From NCBI RefSeq assembly GCF_000716445.1, contig NZ_JNWK01000040.1:59802-123801 (forward strand): 64,000 bases of DNA, read 5' to 3'. Within the stretch, counting starts at the first letter, position 1. Each line of letters begins with the position of its first letter. The notes below the pieces were generated by a model that was not told the DNA's origin, made no database searches, and worked only from the letters and a program-made list of their open reading frames with translations. The translations under genes were made by a program, and so were the position numbers. Shown here piece after piece: positions 1 through 9,778 of the stretch. Origin of the DNA: Streptomyces wedmorensis. Lineage in GTDB: Bacteria > Actinomycetota > Actinomycetes > Streptomycetales > Streptomycetaceae.

Positions 1-1
1 A

Positions 2-862
2 CTCGCCGTCGGCGTCCTGCCGTTCACGGAGGTCCCCGGGCCGCTGCGCGGGCTCCCCCGGCGGTACGTCACCCACTCCAGCCACCACGGCGAGCTCGAC
101 GGCTTCGCCGGCCGGGACGTCACCGTCATCGGCGCGGGCCAGGCCGCCCTGGAGACCGCCGCGCTCCTCACCGAGCGGGGCGCCGCCGCCGTCCGGATCG
201 TCGCCCGCGCGGACCGGCTGAACTGGAACACCCTGCCCCCGGCCCTCGACCGCGGCCTGTGGCCGTCGCTGCGCGCCCCGCACACGGGACTCGGCTGCGG
301 CTGGAAGAACAAGCTGTACGCGGACACCCCGGGCGTCTTCCGGCGCCTGCCGGCGGCCACCCGCGCGCGGATCTTCGACTCGGCGCTCGGCCCGGCGGGC
401 GCCTGGTGGCTCCGGGAGCGGTTCGCGGCGATCGGGGACGTACGCCTCGGGCAGCGGATCACCTCGGCGGCCGTGACCGGGGACGAGCGGCTGCGGCTCG
501 ACGTCGCCGGGCCCGCCGGGACGACGGTCCTGGAGACCGACCACGTCATCGCGGCCACCGGCTTCACCCCGAGCCTGGACCGGGCCGGCGTCCTCTCCCC
601 CGCGCTGCGCGGCGCCCTGCGCACGGTCGGCGCGGGCGGCGCGCCGGAGGTCGGCGGCCTCTTCGAGTCCTCGTGGCCCGGCCTGTTCCTCGCCGGGCTG
701 CTCACCGCCCCTTCGTACGGCCCGTCGATGCGGTTCGTCCTCGGTGCCGAGTACACGGCGGGGCGCCTGGTGAAGGGGGTGCGGCAGCGGCTGCGGTCCG
801 GTGTCCCGGGCGGGAGGGTCGGACGGCCCCGTACGGGCGAGAAGGCGGCGGTGACGGCATGA
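2..862 (+). CDS. FAD/NAD(P)-binding monooxygenase, 5' truncated by window edge
   Basis: The frame is open from the first bases to a TGA at 860-862, so the N-terminus lies outside the window. The second dinucleotide-binding fold is visible as VIGAGQAALETAALL near visible residue 45. Further on is the ATGF motif (visible residues about 185-188) that flavin-dependent monooxygenases and lysine/ornithine N-hydroxylase relatives carry before the C-terminal strand. The C-terminal part ends with a GLFLAG-type segment usual for this superfamily. It would oxidise or hydroxylate a small substrate using NADPH and FAD. The substrate cannot be inferred. Downstream is a convergent chaplin gene, so there is no operon clue. 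Confidence 0.8.
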   Translation, partial: LAVGVLPFTEVPGPLRGLPRRYVTHSSHHGELDGFAGRDVTVIGAGQAALETAALLTERGAAAVRIVARADRLNWNTLPPALDRGLWPSLRAPHTGLGCGWKNKLYADTPGVFRRLPAATRARIFDSALGPAGAWWLRERFAAIGDVRLGQRITSAAVTGDERLRLDVAGPAGTTVLETDHVIAATGFTPSLDRAGVLSPALRGALRTVGAGGAPEVGGLFESSWPGLFLAGLLTAPSYGPSMRFVLGAEYTAGRLVKGVRQRLRSGVPGGRVGRPRTGEKAAVTA

Positions 863-888
863 CCGAGGGCCGGCCTGGCGCCGTGGAC

Positions 889-1122
889 TCAGACGTTGAC
901 GCAGGTGTTGAAGGCGGCCGGGTTCAGGGCGCCGATGACGTTCACGCTGTTGCCGCAGACGTTGATCGGCACGTGGATCGGGACCTGGACGACGTTGCCG
1001 GACAGGACGCCCGGCGAACCGATCGCCACACCGTGCGCGTCCGCGTCCGCGAAGGCCGGCGACGCCGCACCCATGGCCATGACGATTCCGGCGATGACGG
1101 CCGCAGCCTTCTTACAGTTCAT
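889..1122 (-). CDS. Short chaplin (hydrophobic aerial-hypha surface protein)
   Basis: The protein has 77 residues. It begins with a Sec signal peptide (NCKK then a hydrophobic stretch ending ASPAFA) followed by a single chaplin domain: GSPGVLSGNVVQVP, two cysteines (in NVCGN and NTCVN) and the C-terminal NPAAFNTC segment. Short chaplins of the ChpE-H class are secreted, assemble into amyloid-like fibrils and make spores and aerial hyphae hydrophobic. The two cysteines resemble ChpF/G/H rather than ChpE. The start at 1122 was chosen over an in-frame ATG at 1167 because a GGAAAGGA ribosome site lies just upstream and the signal peptide begins there. The adjacent rodlin genes fit a shared role in the rodlet layer. 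Confidence 0.9.
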   Translation of the reverse strand: MNCKKAAAVIAGIVMAMGAASPAFADADAHGVAIGSPGVLSGNVVQVPIHVPINVCGNSVNVIGALNPAAFNTCVNV

Positions 1123-1244
1123 TTCGTCTGGATCCTTTCCTCGGCGGAATGCATTTCCGCAGCACACAACACAACGAACACGCCTCGGAAAGGAAACCGA
1201 AACGGCGAAGTCGTTCCGTCATTCACTCCATTGCCCGCACGGAA

Positions 1245-1282
1245 CAGGGCCGGCGGGAACGCTCTCGTTCCCGCCGGCCCTG
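1245..1282 (-). terminator. Perfect 17-bp hairpin terminator
   Basis: The arms 1245-1261 and 1266-1282 are perfectly complementary with a CTCT loop. The hairpin lies just after the stop of the minus-strand rodlin and before the chaplin promoter region, so it probably ends the rodlin transcript. Confidence 0.85.
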
Positions 1283-1298
1283 TGTCGCGCGGCGCGGA

Positions 1299-1709
1299 TC
1301 AGCTGTTGTAGGCGCCGTTGCCCGAGAGGACCGGGATGTCCTCCAGGATGTGCGACAGCGGCTCGTCACCCTTGGCCTGGGTGGAGTTCTCGGCGCACTG
1401 CTGGTTCTGCGGGGAGGACAGGACGTTGATGTCCTGCGCGGTGATCGGGATCGCGCCGATGAGGGAGCCGAGGTTGCCCTTGACCGGAACACCGAGGCAG
1501 AGCTTGTTCAGCGAGCCCTGGACGGCCGAGAACTGGGGGCTCATGTCGCCCTTGGTCTTCGAGTTGCCGAAGGACTGGTGGGCGCCGTTGCCCGAGAGCG
1601 ACGTGGTGCCGCCGTCGTTGGCGGTGGCGAGCGCCGGGGAGGCCATCGCGGCAGAAGCGCCGACAACAGAGGCCGTAACAGCCGCAGCCGCCATAATCTT
1701 CTTGATCAC
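1299..1709 (-). CDS. Rodlin (RdlA/RdlB family)
   Basis: The 136-residue protein has a signal peptide ([10 protein letters not shown] through ASPALA) and the rodlin body: [50 protein letters not shown] and a final [11 protein letters not shown]. Two cysteines are conserved with the other two rodlins here. Rodlins organise chaplin fibrils into the paired rodlets on aerial hyphae and spores. The GTG at 1709 was chosen because it begins the signal peptide and gives the same 136-residue length as the divergent rodlin at 1928. Of the three copies this one is the most diverged. It is transcribed away from the 1928 copy, like the divergent rdlA/rdlB pair of S. coelicolor. Confidence 0.92.
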   Translation of the reverse strand: MIKKIMAAAAVTASVVGASAAMASPALATANDGGTTSLSGNGAHQSFGNSKTKGDMSPQFSAVQGSLNKLCLGVPVKGNLGSLIGAIPITAQDINVLSSPQNQQCAENSTQAKGDEPLSHILEDIPVLSGNGAYNS

Positions 1710-1756
1710 GGTGATTCCGTTCCTGTTCCCACCAATCGACTTGATTGATGCGACGG

Positions 1757-1765
1757 GATCAACTG
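1757..1765 (-). promoter_or_regulatory. Shared rodlin upstream box CAGTTGATC (copy 1)
   Basis: CAGTTGATC reads on the minus strand, 47 nt before the GTG of the minus-strand rodlin. The same nine bases lie 40-44 nt before both other rodlin starts, although the surrounding upstream DNA differs. A common activator site or promoter element is inferred. Confidence 0.55.
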
Positions 1766-1875
1766 CGCACGTCGGCTTTGGTTCCGGCGCTTCACTCGTT
1801 CGACTGGGCCCTCTTTTCGCGCTGCCGCGTGCGCTCCGCCAAGGGGGTGACACAGCGGAACCCTTGCGTCCGTGG

Positions 1876-1887
1876 CCAGTTGATCAG
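1876..1887 (+). promoter_or_regulatory. Shared rodlin upstream box CCAGTTGATCAG (copy 2)
   Basis: CCAGTTGATCAG lies 40 nt before the GTG start of the rodlin at 1928. It is identical over 12 bases to the box before the third rodlin (3812-3823). A regulatory role is inferred from conservation and position. Confidence 0.6.
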
Positions 1888-1927
1888 GCCGCTCCCTGCA
1901 CGGAGCCGGTTCTAGAAGGGAACTCCC

Positions 1928-2338
1928 GTGATCAAGAAGGTTATGGCGACCGCGGCCGCGGCCGTCTCCATCGTCGGCGCCTCCGCCGCCGTCGCCACCC
2001 CGGCGCTCGCCATCGGCAACGACGGTGGCACCACGTCGCTGTCGGGCAACGGCGCCCACCAGGAGTACGGCAACTCCGCCACCTACGGCAACATGAGCCC
2101 GCAGTTCGCGCTGGTCCAGGGCTCCCTGAACAAGCCGTGCGTGGGCCTCCCGGCCAAGGTCAACGCCGGTTCGCTGATCGGCCTCATCCCGATCACGGTC
2201 CAGGACATCAACGTCCTGTCCTCCCCGCAGAACCAGCAGTGCACCGAGAACTCCACCCAGGCCAAGGGCGACGAGCCGCTGTCGCACATCCTGGACGACA
2301 TCCCGGTCCTCTCGGGCAACGGCGTCGGCAACAACTGA
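1928..2338 (+). CDS. Rodlin (RdlA/RdlB family), divergent partner
   Basis: The 136-residue secreted rodlin has a signal peptide (IKKVMATAAAAVS to TPALA) and the full rodlin body, including [45 protein letters not shown] and [20 protein letters not shown]. It starts at GTG 1928, in line with the signal peptide, after an AGAAGGGA-type ribosome site. It is divergent from the rodlin at 1299-1709, with 218 bp of shared promoter region between them. From 2093 to 2292 the DNA differs from the third rodlin at only two of 200 positions, which suggests recent duplication or gene conversion. Confidence 0.93.
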   Translation: MIKKVMATAAAAVSIVGASAAVATPALAIGNDGGTTSLSGNGAHQEYGNSATYGNMSPQFALVQGSLNKPCVGLPAKVNAGSLIGLIPITVQDINVLSSPQNQQCTENSTQAKGDEPLSHILDDIPVLSGNGVGNN

Positions 2339-2371
2339 CGTTCCGCCACCGCGCGACGACGTTCACACGTC

Positions 2372-2397
2372 AGGGGCCGCCCTCCGGGGCGGCCCCT
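2372..2397. terminator. Hairpin terminator after rodlin
   Basis: The 10-bp arms 2372-2381 and 2388-2397 pair perfectly around a six-base loop, 34 nt after the rodlin stop. They also sit 10 nt beyond the stop of the convergent small gene at 2407, so the hairpin may serve both. Confidence 0.75.
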
Positions 2398-2406
2398 TTC
2401 GTGCTG

Positions 2407-2613
2407 CTACCAGGTCGGCCACACCGGTGCGGCCATCAGTCGTTCCCACTCGCGGTCCGGCATCCCCGGGACCGTGCGCCCCGCCTGCACCCACTGGGCC
2501 ACCAGGGCGGAATACAGCGGGAACGGTGTGCGATCGGGAGGGGGTGGTTCACTCACATACCGGCTCTTCGGAATGAAGGCCATCCGTTCCCATTTTCCGG
2601 GATCCGGCGCCAT
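2407..2613 (-). CDS. Small conserved-looking hypothetical protein (68 aa)
   Basis: This 68-residue, Pro/Trp-rich soluble protein contains MAFIPKSRYV, RTPFPLYSALVAQWVQAGRTVPG and a C-terminal REWERLMAAPVW segment. A very good ribosome site (GGAAGGAG, 5 nt before the ATG at 2613) supports both the gene and the start. There is no signal peptide, membrane segment or catalytic motif. I do not recognise the family. It is convergent to a rodlin and divergent from the LCP gene. Confidence 0.65.
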   Translation of the reverse strand: MAPDPGKWERMAFIPKSRYVSEPPPPDRTPFPLYSALVAQWVQAGRTVPGMPDREWERLMAAPVWPTW

Positions 2614-2732
2614 CTTCGCTCCTTCCGCTGCGATTCCCGCATTTTTACACAGACGCCGCAGGAGAGTGATTCGACCTGTTCATGTCGCGTCGCGTACCTG
2701 TGTGCGAGCCGGGTCGAAATAGCGTGCGGGGC

Positions 2733-3773
2733 ATGAAATTCCCGCGTCCCCGGCGGCTGCGCCGCGCGCTGCTCGCCGCGGCGGCCTTCACCGCTCTCGC
2801 CGCCCTCGCCCCCGGCGCCGTCGCCGTCGCGCCGTCCGACCTCCCCTCCCCCGAACAGGGCCTCAACCTGCTGGTGGTCGGCATCGACAGCCGCAAGGGC
2901 GTCACCGACGAGGAGAAGGAGCGCTTCCGCCTCGGCGGGCAGGAGTGCGACTGCACCGACGTGATCATGCTGGTGCACGTGTCGGCGGAGAACGACCGGA
3001 TCAGCGTCGTGAGCCTGCCGCGCGACTCGCTCACCGCCTTCCCCGACCAGCACCGCGACCGGCGCACCGGGAAGCTGCACGCCGCCCACCCCGCGAAGAT
3101 CAACAACGCCTGGGCGGAGGGCGGTTCCTCCTTCACGGTGGAGACCGTCGAGTCGATGACCGGACTCCCCGTCCACCGCTACCTGGAGATCGACTTCCGC
3201 CGCTTCATGGACACCGTCGACCGGCTCGACGGCGGGGTCCCCGTCTGTACGGCGGAGCCGCTCAAGGACCCGGTCACCGGCATCGACCTCCAGCCGGGCA
3301 CCAAGCGGGTCGCCGGCGGCGAGGCGCTCCAGTACGTGCGGTCGCGGCGGGCCGACGGCCAGATGGACTTCGGCCGGATCCAGAAGCAGCAGAAGTTCGT
3401 GGCGAACACGCTCGAACGGCTCCGCGAGGGCGTCCTGGACGACCCGGAGGCGCTGCTGGACTTCGCCGCGACCCTGCGCGGCACGGGCGCCGTCGAGCGG
3501 GGCATCACGGCGACGGAGCTCCTGACGCTCGCCGCCCGCCTGAAGGACCTGCCCCCGGACCGTACGGAGTTCTCGACCGTGCCCGTACGCGGCTTCAACC
3601 CGAACATCGCCGGCGTCGGGTCGACCCTCGCGTGGGACGAGAAAGGCGCGGCGGAGGTCTTCGGGCGGCTGCGCGAGGACCGGCCGCTGCCGGAGGCCGG
3701 GGCGGTGGCGCCGAGCGAGATCCCGGTGGGCACGTACCGCCCCACGCCCGGGTCCTCGCTCATCTGCCCGTAG
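2733..3773 (+). CDS. LytR-CpsA-Psr (LCP) family cell-wall glycopolymer ligase
   Basis: The protein has 346 residues. It starts with an arginine-rich leader and one hydrophobic signal/anchor segment (about residues 9-31). The LCP core follows: LNLLVVGIDSRKG, CDCTDVIMLVHVSAENDRISVVSLPRDS, KINNAWAEGG, DRLDGGVPVC, and the arginine/aspartate pattern YVRSRRADGQMDFGRIQKQQKF that binds the pyrophosphate of the lipid-linked donor. LCP enzymes attach teichoic acids, galactan or other glycopolymers to peptidoglycan outside the membrane. The ATG at 2733 fits the leader better than the one at 2682. Its place between rodlin genes is unusual and suggests a link to the aerial cell surface, but the family is large in Streptomyces. 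Confidence 0.88.
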   Translation: MKFPRPRRLRRALLAAAAFTALAALAPGAVAVAPSDLPSPEQGLNLLVVGIDSRKGVTDEEKERFRLGGQECDCTDVIMLVHVSAENDRISVVSLPRDSLTAFPDQHRDRRTGKLHAAHPAKINNAWAEGGSSFTVETVESMTGLPVHRYLEIDFRRFMDTVDRLDGGVPVCTAEPLKDPVTGIDLQPGTKRVAGGEALQYVRSRRADGQMDFGRIQKQQKFVANTLERLREGVLDDPEALLDFAATLRGTGAVERGITATELLTLAARLKDLPPDRTEFSTVPVRGFNPNIAGVGSTLAWDEKGAAEVFGRLREDRPLPEAGAVAPSEIPVGTYRPTPGSSLICP

Positions 3774-3811
3774 TCCGTCCGGTGGACTTCCCGGAACCTC
3801 CGGGCCTCTGA

Positions 3812-3823
3812 CCAGTTGATCAG
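3812..3823 (+). promoter_or_regulatory. Shared rodlin upstream box CCAGTTGATCAG (copy 3)
   Basis: The 12 bases are identical to 1876-1887 and lie 44 nt before the ATG of the third rodlin. Confidence 0.6.
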
Positions 3824-3867
3824 CGCGGCTCGGCACTCAGCGGGCCAGGATCCGAAAGGCCTGAACA

Positions 3868-4275
3868 ATGAAGAAGCTTCTGGCGACGGCTGCTGTGGCC
3901 GCATCCGTTCTCGGCGCGACGGCGGCGGGTGCCGGTCAGGCGCTGGCGATCGCCGACGACGGCGGCACCACCTCGCTGTCGGGCAACGGCGCCCACCAGG
4001 AGTTCGGCAACTCCAGCACCCACGGCGACATGAGCCCGCAGTTCGCGCTGGTCCAGGGCTCCCTGAACAAGCCGTGCGTGGGCCTCCCCGCCAAGGTCAA
4101 CGCCGGTTCGCTGATCGGCCTCATCCCGATCACGGTCCAGGACGTCAACGTCCTGTCCTCCCCGCAGAACCAGCAGTGCACCGAGAACTCCACCCAGGCC
4201 AAGGGCGACGAGCCGCTGTCGCACATCCTCAGCGACATCCCCGTGCTGTCCGGCAACGGCGCCGGCAACAGCTGA
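3868..4275 (+). CDS. Third rodlin (RdlA/RdlB family)
   Basis: The protein has 135 residues: a signal peptide (KKLLATAAVAASVLG to AGQALA) and the same rodlin body as the other two copies, ending [18 protein letters not shown] ribosome site precedes the ATG. The mature region from 4030 to 4229 is almost identical at DNA level to 2093-2292, while the signal-peptide region and upstream DNA differ. S. coelicolor carries a pair of rodlins, so a third copy is an expansion. It is followed by a strong terminator and is probably monocistronic. Confidence 0.92.
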   Translation: MKKLLATAAVAASVLGATAAGAGQALAIADDGGTTSLSGNGAHQEFGNSSTHGDMSPQFALVQGSLNKPCVGLPAKVNAGSLIGLIPITVQDVNVLSSPQNQQCTENSTQAKGDEPLSHILSDIPVLSGNGAGNS

Positions 4276-4298
4276 GCAACGCCGCTCGGCAACGGTGC

Positions 4299-4334
4299 GG
4301 CCCCGCCACCCCTCCTCGGAGGGGCGGCGGGGCC
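4299..4334. terminator. Strong GC hairpin terminator
   Basis: GGCCCCGCC and GGCGGGGCC arms enclose a near-complementary ACCCCTCC/GGAGGGG inner part. The hairpin lies 24 nt after the third rodlin stop and 20 nt from the convergent DUF255 gene stop, so it may work in both directions. Confidence 0.85.
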
Positions 4335-4354
4335 GTCCCCGTTCCACGCCGGAG

Positions 4355-6373
<2,019 letters not shown>

Positions 6374-6604
6374 GCGACCCAGCCTCTCACGCCGACACGA
6401 CCCTGCCGATTCGGCCCGCAAGCCCCCGCCCTACTTGGCCGATTTGCACTCATGCGCCATCACGTGGTGAATGCGGATCGCCCCTTTTGCACCCAGGTCG
6501 CCCTGCGGACGCTGGAGGTTCTGCCCCGACTTAGAGCCGGTGCCCGACTGGAAGCGGGCAGTACGCTGAGTCGAGCAGCACCGCATCCTCGAAGGAGGTA
6601 CTTC

Positions 6605-7171
6605 ATGACCGCCGAGATGGTGGCGCCCGCGTGGATGCACACGCAGATCAGCGCGGAACAGTACGCCTCCTGGTCCGAGGAGCAGTGCGCCGGCGTCGAG
6701 ATCGTGGACGGCATGGTCGTCGTGAGCCCGAGCGCCTCCAAGCGGCACAACCGGCTGGCTCGGCTCCTGGCCAATGCCCTGGACGCCGCCGCGGGCCCGG
6801 ACTGGAACGCCGACACGGACTTCGACGTCCGCTTGCAGGACGTGCCGCTCACCAACCGCCGTCCGGACGTCATCGTCTACCGGGCGGAGACCATCGACCT
6901 CACGCCCACCCGCCCTGAGCACGTACTCCTGGTCGTCGAGGTCGTGTCGCCCGGTTCGGAGACCACGGACCGGATCGTGAAGGTGGACCAGTACGGCAAG
7001 GCAGGCATCCCCTTCTACTGGCGGGTCGAGCAGGCCGCCACCGGCGTCCCGATCGTCTACACCTACGTCCTCGACCCCGCCACCAAGGCTTACAGGGACG
7101 GCGAGATGTTCACTGGCACTGTGAAGGCCACGGCGCCCTTCTCCATCACGGTCGACCTTGGGGCCCTGTGA
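6605..7171 (+). CDS. Uma2 family (DUF820) putative PD-(D/E)XK endonuclease
   Basis: The protein has 188 residues. The Uma2 pattern is present: E-x-VDGMVVVSPSASKRHN near residue 40, NRRPDVIVY, then LLVVEVVSPGSETTDRIVKVDQYGKAGIPFYW. These correspond to the acidic and lysine residues of a restriction-endonuclease-like fold. Uma2 proteins are abundant in actinobacteria and cyanobacteria and are of unproven function. The start at 6605 has a textbook GAAGGAGG site 6 nt upstream. It stands alone between convergent and divergent genes. Confidence 0.88.
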   Translation: MTAEMVAPAWMHTQISAEQYASWSEEQCAGVEIVDGMVVVSPSASKRHNRLARLLANALDAAAGPDWNADTDFDVRLQDVPLTNRRPDVIVYRAETIDLTPTRPEHVLLVVEVVSPGSETTDRIVKVDQYGKAGIPFYWRVEQAATGVPIVYTYVLDPATKAYRDGEMFTGTVKATAPFSITVDLGAL

Positions 7172-7282
7172 GCAACGAGGCTGCCGGTCGGAGGGTGCCG
7201 GCCTCGCGGTTGACAGCGAGGGGGCGGTGACCGTGCTGCGGGTGGTCAAGGCCGCGCAGCGGCTCGGTGCTGATCTGAGCCC

Positions 7283-8260
7283 TCAGCCCGAACCTGCGAC
7301 CAGTGCCTCGCCAAGCGGGGTGCGCCGGTAGAGCACTGATCGTCCGGACCGGGCGCGGACCAGCAGTCCCGCGCCTCGCAGGATGGCGAGGTGGTCTCCT
7401 ACCGCGCCGGGTGTCATGGCGAGGCTTCGGGCGAGGTGGCTGGTGCTGGCCGGGGCATCCAGCGCCAACAGCAGCCGGGCTCGGGCCCGGCCGACCAGGG
7501 CGGTCAGCGCGTCCGGTTGGGGGACGTTCTCCTGTTCGCCCCACAGGGCGGCGGTGCCGCGGGCCGAGTAGACCAAGGTCCTGGGCCAGGGGTCTTCCAT
7601 GTGGGCGGCGACATGCCCGACGAAGACCGAAGGGATCACCAGGAGCCCGTCGCCGGCGAGGCGGACTGTCCCACCTCGGAGGAAGCCGACCTCGATACCG
7701 TCGGCGCGCCAGGCGACGCCCGGGTGCAGGCTTTCGATGGCCGCGACCCATCCGTGTTCGCCGATCACCCCCACCCGGTGTACGACATCGCGCTCACAGA
7801 TCGCGCGCAGTTGCGGCCAGTCCGCGGCGAGCAGCTCGTGCCACGCCTGGTCCATCGCCTCGGCGATCCTGGGGACGGCGTCCGTCGAGTCCAGCACGGC
7901 GCGTACGCGGGGGTCACGGACGGCCGGGCCGGTCGAGCCGGCGGCGAATTCGCGACGGGCCGCTTCCAGCGGTGTGGCCCGGATCACGGCCAGGTCGTCC
8001 GCCCAGGTCTGGCCGAGGCCGCGCGGGGGCGGGGCGACGAAGTTCGGTCCGCTGTGCGGGGCTTGCAGAGCGAGGACGGCGTCCAGCTCGGTCTCGCGGC
8101 GAAGCCGTTCGAAAGCCGGCATGAGCCGGGCGGACCAGGCTCGCGGCAGCGGCTGGCCTTGGCCGGCGAGCGAGCGCAGCAGCAGGCAGAGGTCCAGCGC
8201 GGGCGACAGCGCGAAGCGGCTGCGCAGCAGGTCCTCGACGGAGACTTCGAAGCGCAGCAC
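7283..8260 (-). CDS. ArsR-like winged-helix repressor with DUF5937-type N-terminal domain
   Basis: The 325-residue protein has a long N-terminal domain typical of DUF5937 regulators (LRFEVSVEDLLRSRFALSPALDL). The C-terminal winged helix begins near residue 255 (ALVGRARARLLLALDAPASTSHLARSLAMTPGAVGDHLAILRGAGLLVRARSGRSVLYRRT). It is divergent from an MFS transporter with 89 bp between them, and a palindrome there (8291-8310) is the likely operator. The usual arrangement is a repressor of its own gene and the adjacent efflux gene. The inducer is unknown. Confidence 0.87.
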   Translation of the reverse strand: MLRFEVSVEDLLRSRFALSPALDLCLLLRSLAGQGQPLPRAWSARLMPAFERLRRETELDAVLALQAPHSGPNFVAPPPRGLGQTWADDLAVIRATPLEAARREFAAGSTGPAVRDPRVRAVLDSTDAVPRIAEAMDQAWHELLAADWPQLRAICERDVVHRVGVIGEHGWVAAIESLHPGVAWRADGIEVGFLRGGTVRLAGDGLLVIPSVFVGHVAAHMEDPWPRTLVYSARGTAALWGEQENVPQPDALTALVGRARARLLLALDAPASTSHLARSLAMTPGAVGDHLAILRGAGLLVRARSGRSVLYRRTPLGEALVAGSG

Positions 8261-8290
8261 CCGGCGATGCTACCGCGGGACATCTGTTCC

Positions 8291-8310
8291 GATTCGTCCA
8301 GCGACGAATC
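8291..8310. promoter_or_regulatory. Operator-like palindrome GATTCGTC-N4-GACGAATC
   Basis: Perfect 8-bp arms are separated by CAGC, between the divergent ArsR-like regulator and the MFS gene and 40 nt from the MFS start. It is the only clear dyad in the intergenic gap. Use as the operator is inferred. Confidence 0.6.
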
Positions 8311-8349
8311 ATTGGTGAGTGGCACGAGTGCACGTCGAGGCTGAGCGCC

Positions 8350-9651
8350 ATGACCCCAAACGCCGGACCCGCGCAGGGCGACCGCCACGCCACCTACTGG
8401 GAGGTGCTGGCCGAGCCTCGGTTCCGGCTGCTGTTCTTGACTCGCACCGTCGCGATCACCGCGGACTCGCTGCGGATCACCACGTTTTCGGTGCTGGTCT
8501 TCGCGGCCACCGGCTCCGCACTGTTGAGCGCACTGGCCTTCGGCATCGGCTTTCTCCCGCAGGTGTTCGGCTCGCTGCTGCTGGGCTCAATGGCCGACCG
8601 ACTGCCGCCCCGCGCGCTCATCGCCGGCGGCTATGCCTTGGAGTGCGCCGCCGCCCTGCTGCTCGCCCTGGTACGGATGCCGATCGCGGCAAGCCTCGGC
8701 GTCGTGGCGCTGGTCGCCCTCGCCACACCGGTGTTCAGCGGCGCGTCGAGCCGGCTGGTCGCACAGTGGTTGGAGGGCGACGCCTACGTACTCGGCCGCT
8801 CGCTCAACAACATCGCCGGCTCTGGCGCCCAACTGCTCGGTCTGGCACTGGGAGGTGCGGCCGTCGCGGCACTCGGCCCGCGCCGGGCGCTCGCGTTCAG
8901 CGCCGCCCTCTACCTCGGCTGCGCGCTCGCCATCCGCTGCCGAATGGCCCGGCTGGAGCCGGGAGAGTCCGGCGGCTCAAGGGGTGATGGCGGGGCCGTC
9001 CGAGCAAGCCTGCACGGTGCCGGCCTGCTGCTGCGCGGACGTACGGTGCGACGACTGATGCTGGCGCAGTGGCTGCCGCCCGCGTTCGTGGCGGGCGCGG
9101 AAGGACTGATCGTCGCCTACGCGGGAGGCCGCCACTTCGCGCCCGGCTGGTACGCGGTGCTGATGGGCTGTCTGCCGGCAGGCATGGTCGTCGGTGACCT
9201 TCTGGTGGGACGGCTGCTCCGGCCGCCGACCCGGGAGCGACTGGTAGTCCCGTTGACCACGCTGATGGGACTGCCGCTGGTCGGCTTCGCCGCCGAGCCC
9301 GGGGTGGGCCTCTCGTCCTGTCTGCTGCTGCTCTGCGGCTTCGGATTCGCCTACGGTCTCGGCCTGCAACGGCCGTTCCTGGACGCCCTGCCGCAGGACA
9401 GCCAGGGCCAGGCCTTCGGCCTGCTCGGCTCCGGTGGCATGACGCTCCAGGGCGTCGGCCCGGCCTGCTTCGGCGCAGCGGCCGCAGGTATCGGAACAGG
9501 CGGCGCGATCGCCCTGGCTGGCGGTGCCGCGGCGCTTACCGCCGGCTGGATCCTCACCTGGCACCCGCCCGCGTCCCCGCTCCCCGCCCCTACGGACTCG
9601 ACGGACTCGGAGAACGGCACCGGACAGCCGTGTGGTTCTCCTGCTCGATAG
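8350..9651 (+). CDS. MFS transporter
   Basis: The 433-residue protein has about 12 hydrophobic segments. The MFS signature between segments 2 and 3 is GSMADRLPPRALIAGGY. The N-terminal RFRLLFLTRTVAITADSLRITTFSVLVF and the general composition match efflux-type MFS permeases of actinobacteria. The substrate is unknown. It is divergent from the ArsR-like regulator, which probably controls it. The C-terminal tail (PAPTDSTDSENGTG) is polar and cytoplasmic. Confidence 0.85.
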   Translation: MTPNAGPAQGDRHATYWEVLAEPRFRLLFLTRTVAITADSLRITTFSVLVFAATGSALLSALAFGIGFLPQVFGSLLLGSMADRLPPRALIAGGYALECAAALLLALVRMPIAASLGVVALVALATPVFSGASSRLVAQWLEGDAYVLGRSLNNIAGSGAQLLGLALGGAAVAALGPRRALAFSAALYLGCALAIRCRMARLEPGESGGSRGDGGAVRASLHGAGLLLRGRTVRRLMLAQWLPPAFVAGAEGLIVAYAGGRHFAPGWYAVLMGCLPAGMVVGDLLVGRLLRPPTRERLVVPLTTLMGLPLVGFAAEPGVGLSSCLLLLCGFGFAYGLGLQRPFLDALPQDSQGQAFGLLGSGGMTLQGVGPACFGAAAAGIGTGGAIALAGGAAALTAGWILTWHPPASPLPAPTDSTDSENGTGQPCGSPAR

Positions 9652-9778
9652 CGCCGCGGGGCGGGTTGGCCGCGAGCCTTCACGCACCCCACCCCACCGC
9701 TCCCACCCCCACCCCGTTCCCCCACGGCTCTCTACGTGATCGTGAAACCACGAACAGTACATGGAAGGTGCATGCCGC

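Noticed and set aside
1923..1927. Riboswitch or leader structure upstream of the rodlins
   Set aside because: The leaders are short and show no conserved riboswitch core; only the CAGTTGATC box is shared.
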